Notes: generated by a model not told the origin, from the letters alone. DNA of 9,317 bases from Proteobacteria bacterium UBA6729 (GCA_002454015.1 DKIB01000088.1:19390-28706), one strand, 5' to 3'; positions 1 through 7,292 are shown, counted from the stretch's first letter. Numbers and translations are program-made.

Positions 1-275
1 CGCAGGGTCACCTTGCAGCCGACGTACCAACCTTCGCGTATCTTGAAATTGGCAATCGGCTTGCGGGCTTGTGTTGCCACACAACGTTGACCGGCAATGC
101 GTGTCAGGTCTGCAATGGCGTGTTGCAACACCTGCTTGTCGGTGGTGGCCTCACCCACTCCCATATTCAGGGTCACCTTCAGCAGGCGCGGCACCTGCAT
201 CACCGACTTGCAACCCAGCGTCTTGCGCAGTGCCGGGCGAGCCTCCTCGTAATAATGTTGCATCAACCAGGACAT
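1..275 (-). CDS. rplE: 50S ribosomal protein L5, 3' end missing
   Basis: L5 binds 5S rRNA in the central protuberance of the 50S. The window holds the first 91 codons of an expected 179 or so, ending in the stretch GCKVTLR. The match to E. coli includes [31 protein letters not shown] (about 25-43), the [28 protein letters not shown] segment (about 56-83) and GCKVTLR. The ATG at 275 gives [11 protein letters not shown], aligning with MAKLHDYYKDE of E. coli. A second in-frame ATG at 263 is also possible but has no better ribosome binding site. The leader has only GAG 8 bases upstream and may fold into a hairpin with the end of rplX. Genes such as rpsN, rpsH and rplF would be expected next, beyond the window. 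Confidence 0.96.
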   Translation of the reverse strand, partial: MSWLMQHYYEEARPALRKTLGCKSVMQVPRLLKVTLNMGVGEATTDKQVLQHAIADLTRIAGQRCVATQARKPIANFKIREGWYVGCKVTL

Positions 276-299
276 CGTCGTATCTCAGTTGTCGACGAC
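274..299 (-). promoter_or_regulatory. Possible hairpin over the rplX end and rplE start
   Basis: On the minus strand TCGTCG (298-293) can pair with CGACGA (280-275), plus a G-U pair (299 with 274). The loop is 12 bases and holds the rplX stop codon, and the 3' arm takes in the first two bases of the rplE ATG. In E. coli, S8 represses the spc operon by binding mRNA at this same junction. The match here is in position only; I could not show the S8 recognition core. Confidence 0.3.
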
Positions 300-620
300 C
301 TCGCCATTGGATTTGTAGTAACGCACCTTGCGATCATCACCAAGCATCTTGAAGCCGACCCGATCCGCCTTGCCGGTAGACGGATTGATCAGGGCCACAT
401 TGGAAACATGCAATGGCGCCTCCTGCTCAATCATGCCACCCGGCTCGCCCAAGTCCGGACGCGGTTTGCGATGACGCTTCACCATGTTTGCATTTTCCAC
501 GATCAACTTCATGCCATCATCCAGCACGCGCCGTACCACACCGTCCTTGCCCCGGTCGCGGCCAGCCATAATCATTACCTTGTCGCCCTTACGAATTCGT
601 CGCATGATATCCAGACTCAC
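285..620 (-). CDS. rplX: 50S ribosomal protein L24
   Basis: L24 starts 50S assembly together with L3 and has a KOW fold. The product is 111 residues from a GTG, or 106 from an in-frame ATG at 605 ([10 protein letters not shown]); E. coli L24 has 104. The match covers [25 protein letters not shown] (KOW motif), [34 protein letters not shown] and [12 protein letters not shown]...VRYYKSNGE. The GTG overlaps the rplN stop as GTGA and has GGAAG 4 bases upstream. The ATG fits the family N-terminus better but has little ribosome binding site of its own. I give the longer form and regard the start as unsettled. The gene ends 9 bases before rplE. Confidence 0.94.
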   Translation of the reverse strand: MSLDIMRRIRKGDKVMIMAGRDRGKDGVVRRVLDDGMKLIVENANMVKRHRKPRPDLGEPGGMIEQEAPLHVSNVALINPSTGKADRVGFKMLGDDRKVRYYKSNGEVVDN

Positions 621-985
621 AATACTTCCGGTGCCAGTGAAACTATGCGCATGAATCTGGCGGTGCGAAGTTCACGTGTCACCGGACCAAAAATACGCGT
701 GCCTATAGGCTGCAACTGACTGTTCAGCAACACTGCCGCATTGCTATCAAAACGGATCAGGGAACCATCACTACGGCGCACCCCCTTGCGGGTACGCACC
801 ACCACGGCATTGTAGATCTCGCCTTTTTTCACCTTGCCGCGTGGAATGGCCTCCTTGACCGTAACCTTGATCACATCACCGATACCAGCGTAGCGGCGCC
901 TGGAACCGCGTAGTACCTTGACGCACATCAGGCGCCGGGCACCACTATTATCAGCGGCATGCAACATTGTCTGCATCTGTATCAT
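617..985 (-). CDS. rplN: 50S ribosomal protein L14
   Basis: L14 lies at the subunit interface of the 50S, where it forms a bridge to 16S rRNA and is the binding site of the silencing factor RsfS. The product is 122 residues (E. coli 123) and matches end to end. Key stretches are [50 protein letters not shown] (about 32-56), [15 protein letters not shown] and the C-terminal [13 protein letters not shown]...LAPEVL. GGTGAG lies 9 bases before the ATG, within the end of rpsQ. In E. coli rplN opens the separately promoted spc operon; the 6-base gap here leaves no room for a promoter between the genes. Confidence 0.98.
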   Translation of the reverse strand: MIQMQTMLHAADNSGARRLMCVKVLRGSRRRYAGIGDVIKVTVKEAIPRGKVKKGEIYNAVVVRTRKGVRRSDGSLIRFDSNAAVLLNSQLQPIGTRIFGPVTRELRTARFMRIVSLAPEVL

Positions 986-991
986 GACAAG

Positions 992-1270
992 CTACTCACC
1001 ATCACGGGTCACTACGCTGTGCAGCCGCCAGGCCTTGCGCTTGGACAAGGGACGTGAGGACTGAATGCGCACTACATCGCCAACCTGACACTGACTGTCT
1101 TCATCATGCACCAACAGCTGCGTGGAGCGCCGGATTAATTTGCCATACAGCGGATGCTTCATGCTACGTTCTATACGTACCGTCACGGTCCTGTTCATAC
1201 GCGTGCCAACCACACGCCCGGTCAGGGTGCGGGTTGGTGCCACAGTAGCCGGATTGGCAGACGTGCTCAT
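992..1270 (-). CDS. rpsQ: 30S ribosomal protein S17
   Basis: S17 is a primary 16S rRNA-binding protein of the 30S body with an OB fold. The product is 92 residues (E. coli 84). After an N-terminal extension of about nine Ser/Ala/Thr-rich residues ([13 protein letters not shown]), the match is RTLTGRVVGTRMNRTVTVRIERSMKHPLYGKLIRRSTQLLVHDE, then GDVVRIQSSRPLSKRKAWRL. The ATG overlaps the rpmC stop by 4 bases and has GGGGGA 6 bases upstream. That site supports this start, although the extension is unusual compared with E. coli. Classical S10 operons end with this gene; here rplN follows after only 6 bases. Confidence 0.97.
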   Translation of the reverse strand: MSTSANPATVAPTRTLTGRVVGTRMNRTVTVRIERSMKHPLYGKLIRRSTQLLVHDEDSQCQVGDVVRIQSSRPLSKRKAWRLHSVVTRDGE

Positions 1271-1455
1271 TGCGTATCCCCCGCGTTCAACTTTGTCAGC
1301 ACCCGTGCCACCTCATGGCGCACTCGGCGCAACTCGGAGGGCTTGGCCAACTGCTTGAGCTGCAACTGCATACGCAGATTGAAATGCTCACGGCGCAACT
1401 CGGCCAGTTGTTGCAACAACCGTGCCTTGCTCTGTGCTGTCATGGCCGGGCTCAT
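1267..1455 (-). CDS. rpmC: 50S ribosomal protein L29
   Basis: L29 is a small helical hairpin protein next to L23 at the peptide exit tunnel. The product is 62 residues (E. coli 63). The key match is [38 protein letters not shown], aligning with LLREQFNLRMQ and RRDVARVKTLLN of E. coli. The first helix is poorly conserved and lacks the usual ELR-type start. The chosen ATG overlaps the rplP stop (ATGA) and gives the normal length but has no clear ribosome binding site. A second in-frame ATG at 1443, with a weak TGAG before it, would give 58 residues. The stop overlaps the rpsQ start as ATGA. Confidence 0.93.
   Translation of the reverse strand: MSPAMTAQSKARLLQQLAELRREHFNLRMQLQLKQLAKPSELRRVRHEVARVLTKLNAGDTQ
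1277..1282 (-). promoter_or_regulatory. Ribosome binding site of rpsQ inside rpmC
   Basis: GGGGGA lies 6 bases before the rpsQ ATG, within the last codons of rpmC. It supports the start that gives S17 its extra N-terminal residues. Confidence 0.6.
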
Positions 1456-1868
1456 GTGGCTACAGCCCGTGCTGTAAATGCGGTACGCATCGGCAGTTTT
1501 GCACCGGCCCTGCGCATGGCCTCACGGGCCAATGCCTCCGGTACACCCTCGATCTCATACAACACCGCGCCGGGACGAATGATGGCCGTCCAGTACTCTA
1601 CATTGCCCTTGCCACCTCCCATACGCACCTCCAGTGGCTTGCGCGTCACCGGGTGATCAGGGAATACACGTATCCACAGCTTGCCACCACGACGCACATG
1701 CCGGGTGATAGCACGTCGGGCAGCCTCAATCTGGCGCGAGGTGAGTCTGCCCCGGCGCATGGCCTTCAGGCCATATTCGCCAAAACTGACGCGGTTACCG
1801 CGATGCGCCAGACCGCGATTGCGGCCCTTCATGCGCTTGCGAAAACGGGTACGCTTAGGTTGCAACAT
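1452..1868 (-). CDS. rplP: 50S ribosomal protein L16
   Basis: L16 is a late 50S assembly protein that helps place A- and P-site tRNAs near the peptidyl transferase centre. The product is 138 residues (E. coli 136) with the family start [21 protein letters not shown]. It also has [32 protein letters not shown] (40-71) and [13 protein letters not shown] (81-93). Arg82 aligns with E. coli Arg81, the hydroxylated residue. The frame stays open 37 codons further upstream, but that part has no L16 character and lies inside rpsC; I therefore start at MLQPK. The start has GGGGA 9 bases upstream and overlaps rpsC by 14 bases. The stop overlaps the rpmC start as ATGA. Confidence 0.98.
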   Translation of the reverse strand: MLQPKRTRFRKRMKGRNRGLAHRGNRVSFGEYGLKAMRRGRLTSRQIEAARRAITRHVRRGGKLWIRVFPDHPVTRKPLEVRMGGGKGNVEYWTAIIRPGAVLYEIEGVPEALAREAMRRAGAKLPMRTAFTARAVAT

Positions 1869-2601
1869 CCTTGTCTGTCCCCGGTTTGCCGGTTTTGGAA
1901 GTTGTCCCGGGCGTGCTGATCGCGGCCTTTGCTCCAGCGGGCCTCCTGCCGCCGGCTTCCTCTGCACCCTCCCCGGCACGCGCTACAGGCCTCAGTATCC
2001 ACACCTTCACGCCGATCACCCCGTAGGTTGTGTGCGCCTCCTTGAGCCCGTAGTCTATGTTGGCACGCAGGGTATGTAACGGGATACGTCCCTCGCGATA
2101 CCACTCACTGCGGGCAATCTCTGCCCCATTGAGGCGACCGCTGATCAATACCTTGATGCCCTGTGCGCCCAGGCGCATGGTATTGGTTACGGCACGTTTC
2201 ATGGCGCGTCTGAACATGATCCGGCGCTCTATCTGTTGCGCGACACTTTCTGCCACCAGATAGGCATCCAGCTCCGGCTTGCGAATCTCTTCAACATTGA
2301 TCGTCACCGGTGCGCCCATAATCACCTTCAGCTCCTTGCGCAGCTTCTCAACCTCCTCCCCTTTCTTGCCAATGACGATCCCGGGGCGAGAACTGTGCAC
2401 GATGATACGGGCATTATGGGTCGGTCGCTCAATCTCAATGCGACTGACTGAGGCCTTGGCGAGTCGCTCCTGTAAAAACTCGCGCGCCCGCAGATCCTGT
2501 TCCAGGTATTTGCGATAACGGGAGGACTCGGCATACCAGCGCGAATTCCAGTCGCGCACTATACCGAGCCGAAAGCCTATAGGATTGACTTTCTGGCCCA
2601 T
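1855..2601 (-). CDS. rpsC: 30S ribosomal protein S3, with extended C-terminal tail
   Basis: S3 forms part of the mRNA entry channel in the 30S head and, with S4 and S5, unwinds incoming mRNA. The product is 248 residues (E. coli 233). It starts [14 protein letters not shown]. The KH domain GxxG loop is IGKKGEEV (GKKG at 78-81), and Arg131, Arg132 and Lys135 match the E. coli entry-channel helicase residues. The C-terminal domain ends at VIGVKVWI (195-202). The rest (about 203-248) is a low-complexity tail rich in Ala, Gly, Thr and Lys, longer than that of E. coli. The gene begins 2 bases after rplV and ends 14 bases inside rplP, so the end of the tail is read in two frames. The GGGGA ribosome binding site of rplP also lies within the tail. 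Confidence 0.97.
   Translation of the reverse strand: MGQKVNPIGFRLGIVRDWNSRWYAESSRYRKYLEQDLRAREFLQERLAKASVSRIEIERPTHNARIIVHSSRPGIVIGKKGEEVEKLRKELKVIMGAPVTINVEEIRKPELDAYLVAESVAQQIERRIMFRRAMKRAVTNTMRLGAQGIKVLISGRLNGAEIARSEWYREGRIPLHTLRANIDYGLKEAHTTYGVIGVKVWILRPVARAGEGAEEAGGRRPAGAKAAISTPGTTSKTGKPGTDKDVAT
1878..1882 (-). promoter_or_regulatory. Ribosome binding site of rplP inside rpsC
   Basis: GGGGA lies 9 bases before the MLQPKR start of rplP, within the codons of the S3 tail. It supports the overlapping start at 1868 over the longer open frame. Confidence 0.6.
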
Positions 2602-2603
2602 GA

Positions 2604-2948
2604 TTACTCGGGGGCCTCCGCCACGACTACGGTGACATGACTGGTGGGTTTCAGGATCAGGTCAGAGCGCCCTCTGGCGCGTATCCGCCGCCGTCGCAGG
2701 GTAGGACCAGCATCCACCGTTACCCGGGTGACCCGCAACAAATCCACATCGGCGGCATCGTTTTCCACCGCATTGGCTACTGCAGAACCCAATACCTTGT
2801 AGAGTATGGCTGCGCCCTTGCGCGGATTGAAAGACAACAATGCCATCGCCCGATCTGCCGCCATGCCACGCAGCCAGTTTGCCACTAAACGCAGTTTGAG
2901 TGGCGCAATACGCGCATTGCGCAATGTCGCTCTGGTTTCCTGTATCAT
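2604..2948 (-). CDS. rplV: 50S ribosomal protein L22
   Basis: L22 contacts all domains of 23S rRNA, and its beta-hairpin lines the peptide tunnel opposite L4. The product is 114 residues (E. coli 110). The match includes [19 protein letters not shown] (about 10-28), the core [19 protein letters not shown], the tunnel hairpin region [24 protein letters not shown] (about 80-103) and the terminal VTVVV. I chose the ATG at 2948 (MIQETRA), 7 bases after the rpsS stop, with GGTGA 7 bases upstream. An in-frame GTG at 2975 would add nine residues and overlap rpsS by 20 bases, with no support from the family alignment. Confidence 0.95.
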   Translation of the reverse strand: MIQETRATLRNARIAPLKLRLVANWLRGMAADRAMALLSFNPRKGAAILYKVLGSAVANAVENDAADVDLLRVTRVTVDAGPTLRRRRIRARGRSDLILKPTSHVTVVVAEAPE

Positions 2949-2955
2949 TACCCTG

Positions 2956-3228
2956 TCACCGTGTCTTGCGATCACCCGAATGTCCCTTGAACACCCGTGT
3001 CATGGCAAACTCACCAAGTTTGCGCCCCACCATATTCTCATTGATATAGATTGGCACATGCTGGCGACCATTATGCACTGCAATCGTCAACCCCACCATG
3101 TCCGGGATGATCATGGAACGCCTGGACCAGGTCTTCAATGGGCGGTTATCGCGATCCCGCCGGGCGCGCTCCACCTTCTTCAGCAGGTGATGGTCTATAA
3201 AAGGACCCTTGCGTATGGATCTGGGCAT
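2956..3228 (-). CDS. rpsS: 30S ribosomal protein S19
   Basis: S19 binds 16S rRNA in the 30S head together with S13, near the A-site finger contact with the large subunit. The product is 90 residues (E. coli 92). It shows the family start [19 protein letters not shown], then [31 protein letters not shown] (about 32-62) and [18 protein letters not shown] (about 66-83). It lies 12 bases after rplB. The leader has no clear purine-rich ribosome binding site (only an ACGG), which suggests translational coupling to rplB. Confidence 0.97.
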   Translation of the reverse strand: MPRSIRKGPFIDHHLLKKVERARRDRDNRPLKTWSRRSMIIPDMVGLTIAVHNGRQHVPIYINENMVGRKLGEFAMTRVFKGHSGDRKTR

Positions 3229-3240
3229 GCTGGATACCGT

Positions 3241-4080
3241 TTATCTGCGCCGACCACGCCGGGCTGAGCGACGACGCAGTATCATCCCGTCAGAACGTTT
3301 GTTCTTGCGAGTGCGATAACCCTTGGTGGGAAAACCCCACGGGGTGCTCGGATGACGCCCCCCGGAGGTGCGACCCTCACCACCGCCGTGTGGATGATCC
3401 ACCGGATTCATGGCCACTCCACGCACCGTGGGGCGGATCCCGCGATGGCGGCGGGCACCCGCCTTACCCAGCACCCGCAGGGAGTGACCGCCATTGGAGA
3501 CCGTGCCCAGTGTAGCTCTGCAACGCACCGGCACAGTGCGCATCTCTCCGGAGCGCAAACGCAAGGTCGCGTGCCCGGCCTCACGGGCAATGAGCTGCAC
3601 CCCGGTGCCCGCACTGCGTGCCAGCTGTGCACCCTTGCCGGGTTTCATCTCCACACAATGCACCACCGAGCCCAGCGGGATATCCTGCAGTGCCATGCAA
3701 TTTCCAGGGCGCACCGGCGCGCCCTCACCGGACTGCACTACATCACCGGGCCTGATATCTTGTGGGCTGACTATGTAGCGACGCTCGCCGTCATGGTACA
3801 GCAACAATGCAATATGTGCCGAGCGATTGGGATCATACTCAATACGCTCAACCCGGGCAGGTACGCCATCCTTGCTGCGTTTGAAATCAATGATTCGATA
3901 CAGCCGACGCGCGCCACCGCCACGATGCCGTACGGTAATGCGACCACGATTGTTACGACCGCAGATCCGCGTCCGGGCTTCCACCAGCGCCCGACAAGGC
4001 CGCCCCTTGTACAGTCCGGAGACTTTCAGGTGTACCGTGCCGCGCACACCGGGTGAGGTCGGTTTGGCTTTTACCAACAT
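3241..4080 (-). CDS. rplB: 50S ribosomal protein L2
   Basis: L2 is a primary 23S rRNA-binding protein needed for subunit joining and peptidyl transferase assembly. The product is 279 residues (E. coli 273). Typical stretches are KPTSPGVRG at the start, [16 protein letters not shown] (41-56), [26 protein letters not shown] (63-88), [21 protein letters not shown] (145-165) and [17 protein letters not shown] (221-237). His229, the residue linked to peptidyl transferase function in E. coli, is present at the same number. The C-terminus is a little longer and very basic ([11 protein letters not shown]). The ATG has TAGGGAG ending 9 bases upstream, overlapping the rplW stop. Confidence 0.98.
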   Translation of the reverse strand: MLVKAKPTSPGVRGTVHLKVSGLYKGRPCRALVEARTRICGRNNRGRITVRHRGGGARRLYRIIDFKRSKDGVPARVERIEYDPNRSAHIALLLYHDGERRYIVSPQDIRPGDVVQSGEGAPVRPGNCMALQDIPLGSVVHCVEMKPGKGAQLARSAGTGVQLIAREAGHATLRLRSGEMRTVPVRCRATLGTVSNGGHSLRVLGKAGARRHRGIRPTVRGVAMNPVDHPHGGGEGRTSGGRHPSTPWGFPTKGYRTRKNKRSDGMILRRRSARRGRRR

Positions 4081-4093
4081 CGTCAGTTACTCC

Positions 4094-4390
4094 CTATCCG
4101 CCCGCCAGCTCGTCTATAGTGAATCCGGTAGCCAGCTGCACATAGGCCTTTTTCCAACCACTGCGCCGCCCACGCTGTCCCTTGAATCGACGCTCCTTGC
4201 CGGGCACCGTCAACACCCTGACCGAAGCCACCTTGACATTGAAGGCCAGCTCCACGGCACGCTTGATCAGCGGCTTGGTAGCCGCAGGGGCAACCCGAAA
4301 GGCATACTGTGGGCGTGGTCCACGCCCGCTCGCCTTCTCCGTACTCACGGGCGCACGCACCAGCTCCAGCAAATCACCAGTCGCATACAT
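4094..4390 (-). CDS. rplW: 50S ribosomal protein L23
   Basis: L23 sits at the exit of the peptide tunnel and in bacteria is the docking site for trigger factor and signal recognition particle. The product is 98 residues (E. coli 100). It shows the N-terminal LLELVRAPVSTEKAS, a central basic loop VPGKERRFKGQRGRRSGWKKAYV (about 63-85) and a C-terminal ATGFTIDEL. I start at the ATG at 4390: AAGGAG lies 12 bases upstream. An in-frame GTG at 4402 would sit immediately after that same AAGGA, too close for initiation. The gap from rplD is 16 bases, the widest in the window. Confidence 0.95.
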   Translation of the reverse strand: MYATGDLLELVRAPVSTEKASGRGPRPQYAFRVAPAATKPLIKRAVELAFNVKVASVRVLTVPGKERRFKGQRGRRSGWKKAYVQLATGFTIDELAGG

Positions 4391-4402
4391 GATTACTGCC
4401 AC

Positions 4403-4408
4403 TCCTTC
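4403..4408 (-). promoter_or_regulatory. Ribosome binding site of rplW
   Basis: AAGGAG, the best Shine-Dalgarno match I noticed in the window, overlaps the rplD stop codon and lies 12 bases before the ATG at 4390. It decides the rplW start: the alternative GTG at 4402 would share its last base. Confidence 0.75.
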
Positions 4409-5024
4409 ATGAGAAGCGCTTCTCCAACACCCGCAGTGCCTGCTCGGTTATCAGGGTCTTGTCATGCGCCAGCAACAGATACGGATCAACCGCATCGGCC
4501 TGACGCAGATTCACATCCGGCAGATTGCTGGTGCCGCGCCGCAACTCCAGCGTCAGCTGATCCACCAGAATCAACACATCCCGCACCCCCAGACGATCCA
4601 GCATTGCCTTGGCACTACGGGTTCTGGCATCGGCGGGCTGCAATACATCTACCCCGACAAGGTACCCCTGACGCAACAATTCAGACAGAATGGAACACAT
4701 CGCACCACGGTACATCTTGCGATTCACCTTCTGTGCATAGTTACGCGGCCGCGCAGCGAAGGTAACCCCCCCGCCACGCCACAACGGGCTGCGCAGGGTA
4801 CCGGCACGAGCCCGACCTGTGCCCTTCTGCCGCCACGGCTTGCGACCACCACCACGCGCATCGGCACGGCTCTTGTTGGCCTTGGTACCAGCCCGCAATC
4901 CGGCCCGATGGGCAACGATTACCTGTTGTACCAAGGGCCCCTTGTAGGGCAGGGCAAATACATCATCCCGAACCTGCACGGCATAGACATCCTGCGTAGC
5001 AAAGCGATTAAATTCTATCTGCAT
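4407..5024 (-). CDS. rplD: 50S ribosomal protein L4
   Basis: L4 is an early 50S assembly protein whose extended loop lines the nascent peptide tunnel beside L22. In E. coli it also represses its own S10 operon by acting on the rpsJ leader, which does not exist here. The product is 205 residues (E. coli 201). The tunnel loop region KPWRQKGTGRARAGTLRSPLWRGGG spans about residues 62-86 and is followed by VTFAARPRNYAQKVNRKMYRGA. I chose the ATG at 5024 (MQIEFNRF aligns with MELVLKDA of E. coli), which has GGTGA 5 bases upstream. An in-frame GTG at 5033 overlaps the rplC stop as GTGA and would add three residues (MND); it is possible but less supported. Confidence 0.96.
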   Translation of the reverse strand: MQIEFNRFATQDVYAVQVRDDVFALPYKGPLVQQVIVAHRAGLRAGTKANKSRADARGGGRKPWRQKGTGRARAGTLRSPLWRGGGVTFAARPRNYAQKVNRKMYRGAMCSILSELLRQGYLVGVDVLQPADARTRSAKAMLDRLGVRDVLILVDQLTLELRRGTSNLPDVNLRQADAVDPYLLLAHDKTLITEQALRVLEKRFS

Positions 5025-5029
5025 GTCAT

Positions 5030-5689
5030 TCACCCGCTATCGTGTGCATTGCCGCGTCTTTTCACCGCAGGCTGTAACACCACACGACCACCACGTGCAC
5101 CCGGCACCGCTCCACGCAATAACAGCAGATTGCGTTTGACATCAACCCGCACTACTTCAAGGCTCTGCACGGTACGCCAGGCATTGCCATAATGGCCCGC
5201 CATCTTCTTGCCTTTCATCACCCGCCCGGGGGTCTGGCACTGCCCTATGGAACCCGCTGAACGATGCGCCTTGGAACAACCATGGCTGGCATCACCACGA
5301 CTGAAGCCGTGGCGCCGTATTACCCCGGCGAACCCGCGTCCCCGGGTGGTGCCACCGACATCAACCCGCTGACCTTCCTTGAACAGTTCTACCGTGCACT
5401 CGCTGCCGACTGCAGGCATGGCTTCAGTAGCGGCCGGGCGGAACTCCCGCAGACCGACCCCCGGTGCAACCTCACCGGCCTTGTACAATCCCTGCATCGG
5501 TTTATTCAGCCGCCGGGGCGCACGACTGCCCCAGGTCAGCTGCACCGCCTGATAGCCATGCCGCTCCACGTCACGCACCGCCACTACCCGGTGGGGCTTG
5601 GCCTCAACCACGGTCACCGGTATGGAAGTACCGTCCGCCGTGTAGACCCGGGTCATGCCACGCTTGATGCCTACCAGTCCAAGTGCCAT
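5030..5689 (-). CDS. rplC: 50S ribosomal protein L3
   Basis: L3 binds 23S rRNA early in 50S assembly and sends a long loop towards the peptidyl transferase centre. The 219-residue product (E. coli 209) opens with [16 protein letters not shown] and has the family core [21 protein letters not shown] (about 117-137) followed by [19 protein letters not shown] (147-165). Gln152 aligns with E. coli Gln150, which PrmB methylates there; whether it is methylated here is unknown. The extra length is partly a basic C-terminal tail ([10 protein letters not shown]). The ATG is 4 bases after the rpsJ stop, with GGAGG 11 bases upstream inside the end of rpsJ. The gene ends 5 bases before the preferred rplD start. 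Confidence 0.97.
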   Translation of the reverse strand: MALGLVGIKRGMTRVYTADGTSIPVTVVEAKPHRVVAVRDVERHGYQAVQLTWGSRAPRRLNKPMQGLYKAGEVAPGVGLREFRPAATEAMPAVGSECTVELFKEGQRVDVGGTTRGRGFAGVIRRHGFSRGDASHGCSKAHRSAGSIGQCQTPGRVMKGKKMAGHYGNAWRTVQSLEVVRVDVKRNLLLLRGAVPGARGGRVVLQPAVKRRGNAHDSG

Positions 5690-5693
5690 TGCC

Positions 5694-6080
5694 CTACTTG
5701 CCTCCTTCCCTGGATAACGCTGTCGCGGCGTCTACAGAATCGGAAGAGTTCAACAATTTCAGTTGCACCTCTACACCAGCAGCCAGATCCAGCTTCATCA
5801 ACGAATCCACTGTTTTGTTATCTTCTCCAGGGTCCACAATGATATCCAGCATGCGTTTATGCGTGCGTATCTCGTACTGGTCACGGGCATCTTTGTTAAC
5901 GTGTGGTGATGTCAGCACGGTAAATCGTTCCCGGCGCGTTGGCAACGGGATCGGCCCCCTGACCTGCGCGCCGGTACGCCGGGCTGTTTCAACAATCTCC
6001 CGCGTCGACTTGTCCAGCAGACGATAGTCAAAGGCCTTCAGACAAATCCGTATCACCTGCCGTTCTTTTGTTGCTGCCAT
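5694..6080 (-). CDS. rpsJ: 30S ribosomal protein S10 (NusE), with extra C-terminal tail
   Basis: S10 is a late-assembling 30S head protein. As NusE it also partners NusB in transcription antitermination and binds the NusG C-terminal domain, linking RNA polymerase to the ribosome. The core is unmistakable: [29 protein letters not shown] (residues about 28-49) and [19 protein letters not shown] (about 58-76). At 128 residues it is clearly longer than the E. coli protein of 103. The difference is a few residues at the start, about three inserted in [13 protein letters not shown] (residues 79-91), and a tail of about 19 residues after LKL (110-128, [18 protein letters not shown] at its end). The last tail codons also form the GGAGG ribosome binding site of rplC. 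The start ATG lies 9 bases after the tuf stop, so the long untranslated leader that carries L4-dependent feedback control in E. coli is absent. The tail could be a lineage feature or a lost stop codon. Confidence 0.96.
   Translation of the reverse strand: MAATKERQVIRICLKAFDYRLLDKSTREIVETARRTGAQVRGPIPLPTRRERFTVLTSPHVNKDARDQYEIRTHKRMLDIIVDPGEDNKTVDSLMKLDLAAGVEVQLKLLNSSDSVDAATALSREGGK
5701..5705 (-). promoter_or_regulatory. Ribosome binding site of rplC inside rpsJ
   Basis: GGAGG ends 11 bases before the rplC ATG. It is also coding sequence, specifying the Gly-Gly pair in the last residues (EGGK) of the S10 tail, so any change here would affect both genes. Confidence 0.7.
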
Positions 6081-6089
6081 CCTACTCGC

Positions 6090-7280
6090 CTACTCAACAA
6101 TTCTGGTCACCACGCCGGCTCCCACCGTGCGCCCGCCCTCGCGAATCGCAAAACGCAAACCGTCCTCCATCGCTATCGGTGCAATCAACGTTACACTCAA
6201 CTCCACATTGTCCCCCGGCATCACCATCTCCGTGTCCTCAGGCAACTCTACCTGCCCCGTCACGTCCGTGGTCCGAAAGTAAAACTGGGGCCTGTAGCCC
6301 TTGAAAAACGGCTTGTGACGGCCGCCCTCCTCCTTGCTCAGCACATATACCTTCGCCTCAAACTTCCGGTGTGGCGTGATCGAACCCGGCGCACACAGCA
6401 CCTGTCCCCGCTCTACCTCCTCACGCTTCGTGCCGCGCAATAACACCCCCACATTGTCCCCCGCCCTGCCCTCATCAAGCAACTTGCGGAACATCTCTAT
6501 GCCCGTGCAGGTCGTCTTCCGAACCTCATCCTGAATCCCTACAATCTCTACCGCCTCGCCGATACGAACCCGACCCCGCTCCACGCGCCCCGTCACTACC
6601 GTGCCACGCCCGGAAATCGAAAATACATCCTCGATGGGCATCAAAAAAGGCAACTCCACCGGACGATCCGGCACCGGAATAAACTCATCCATCCGCGCCA
6701 CCAACTGCTCAATGGAGGCAACCCCGTACGCGCCATCGTCGCCCTCCAGCGCCTGCAACGCAGAGCCCACCACCACCGGCGTTGTATCCCCCGGAAACTC
6801 ATACTTGTCCAGCAACTCCCGAACCTCCATCTCCACCAACTCCAGCAACTCCGGGTCATCCACCTGATCCGCCTTGTTCAGGTACACCACAATGTGAGGC
6901 ACCCCCACTTGGCGCGCCAGCAGAATATGCTCGCGCGTCTGGGGCATCGGACCATCCGCTGCACTCACCACCAGCACCGCACCATCCATCTGTGCCGCCC
7001 CCGTGATCATGTTCTTCACATAGTCCGCATGGCCCGGGCAGTCTACATGGGCATAGTGCCGCTGTTCCGACTCGTACTCTACATGCGCCGTCGCAATCGT
7101 GATACCACGCTCACGCTCCTCCGGTGCATTGTCAATCTGATCGTAGTCGCGTACCTCACCCCCATACCGGGACAGCACCCTCGTCAGCGCCGCAGTCAAC
7201 GTGGTCTTGCCATGATCCACATGGCCGATGGTGCCCACATTCAGGTGCGGCTTGGTCCGCTCAAACTTCGCTTTAGACAT
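6090..7280 (-). CDS. tuf: Elongation factor Tu
   Basis: EF-Tu is a cytoplasmic GTPase that delivers aminoacyl-tRNA to the ribosomal A site. The product is 396 residues (E. coli 394). The P-loop GHVDHGKT is at residues 19-26, the switch I segment RGITI at 58-62, DCPGH with the catalytic His84 at 80-84, and NKAD at 135-138 (E. coli has NKCD). Domains II and III carry [16 protein letters not shown] and the terminal [11 protein letters not shown] start at the ATG giving [12 protein letters not shown]; going further upstream would need a TTG. The gene lies 12 bases after fusA and 9 before rpsJ. The leader has only a weak UGAG 11 bases before the ATG, so translation may depend on coupling to fusA. 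Codon choice is strikingly G-ending: by hand count about 38 of 39 Glu codons are GAG, with many ACG, GGG, CGG and TTG. Many proteobacteria carry a second tuf elsewhere, which cannot be judged from this window. Confidence 0.98.
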   Translation of the reverse strand: MSKAKFERTKPHLNVGTIGHVDHGKTTLTAALTRVLSRYGGEVRDYDQIDNAPEERERGITIATAHVEYESEQRHYAHVDCPGHADYVKNMITGAAQMDGAVLVVSAADGPMPQTREHILLARQVGVPHIVVYLNKADQVDDPELLELVEMEVRELLDKYEFPGDTTPVVVGSALQALEGDDGAYGVASIEQLVARMDEFIPVPDRPVELPFLMPIEDVFSISGRGTVVTGRVERGRVRIGEAVEIVGIQDEVRKTTCTGIEMFRKLLDEGRAGDNVGVLLRGTKREEVERGQVLCAPGSITPHRKFEAKVYVLSKEEGGRHKPFFKGYRPQFYFRTTDVTGQVELPEDTEMVMPGDNVELSVTLIAPIAMEDGLRFAIREGGRTVGAGVVTRIVE

Positions 7281-7292
7281 GGCTGCCAATAC

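Noticed and set aside
820..832. Run of six A in rplN as a possible frameshift slippery site
   Set aside because: It encodes the conserved Lys-Lys of KVKKGE in the normal frame, the phasing does not fit a -1 slip heptamer, and the gene is full length without any shift.
1869..1979. Longer rplP frame starting 37 codons upstream
   Set aside because: The extra residues have no L16 similarity and lie inside rpsC; MLQPKRT is the conserved L16 start and has its own ribosome binding site.
3352..4765. Long plus-strand open frames (234 and 312 codons) opposite rplB, rplW and rplD
   Set aside because: Composition is that of antisense to basic ribosomal proteins, with no start context or family match.
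6643..6671. Hairpin CCGGA-TCG-TCCGG followed by six T on the minus strand, like a terminator
   Set aside because: The T-run begins 10 bases after the stem rather than directly after it, and the element lies in the middle of the tuf coding sequence.
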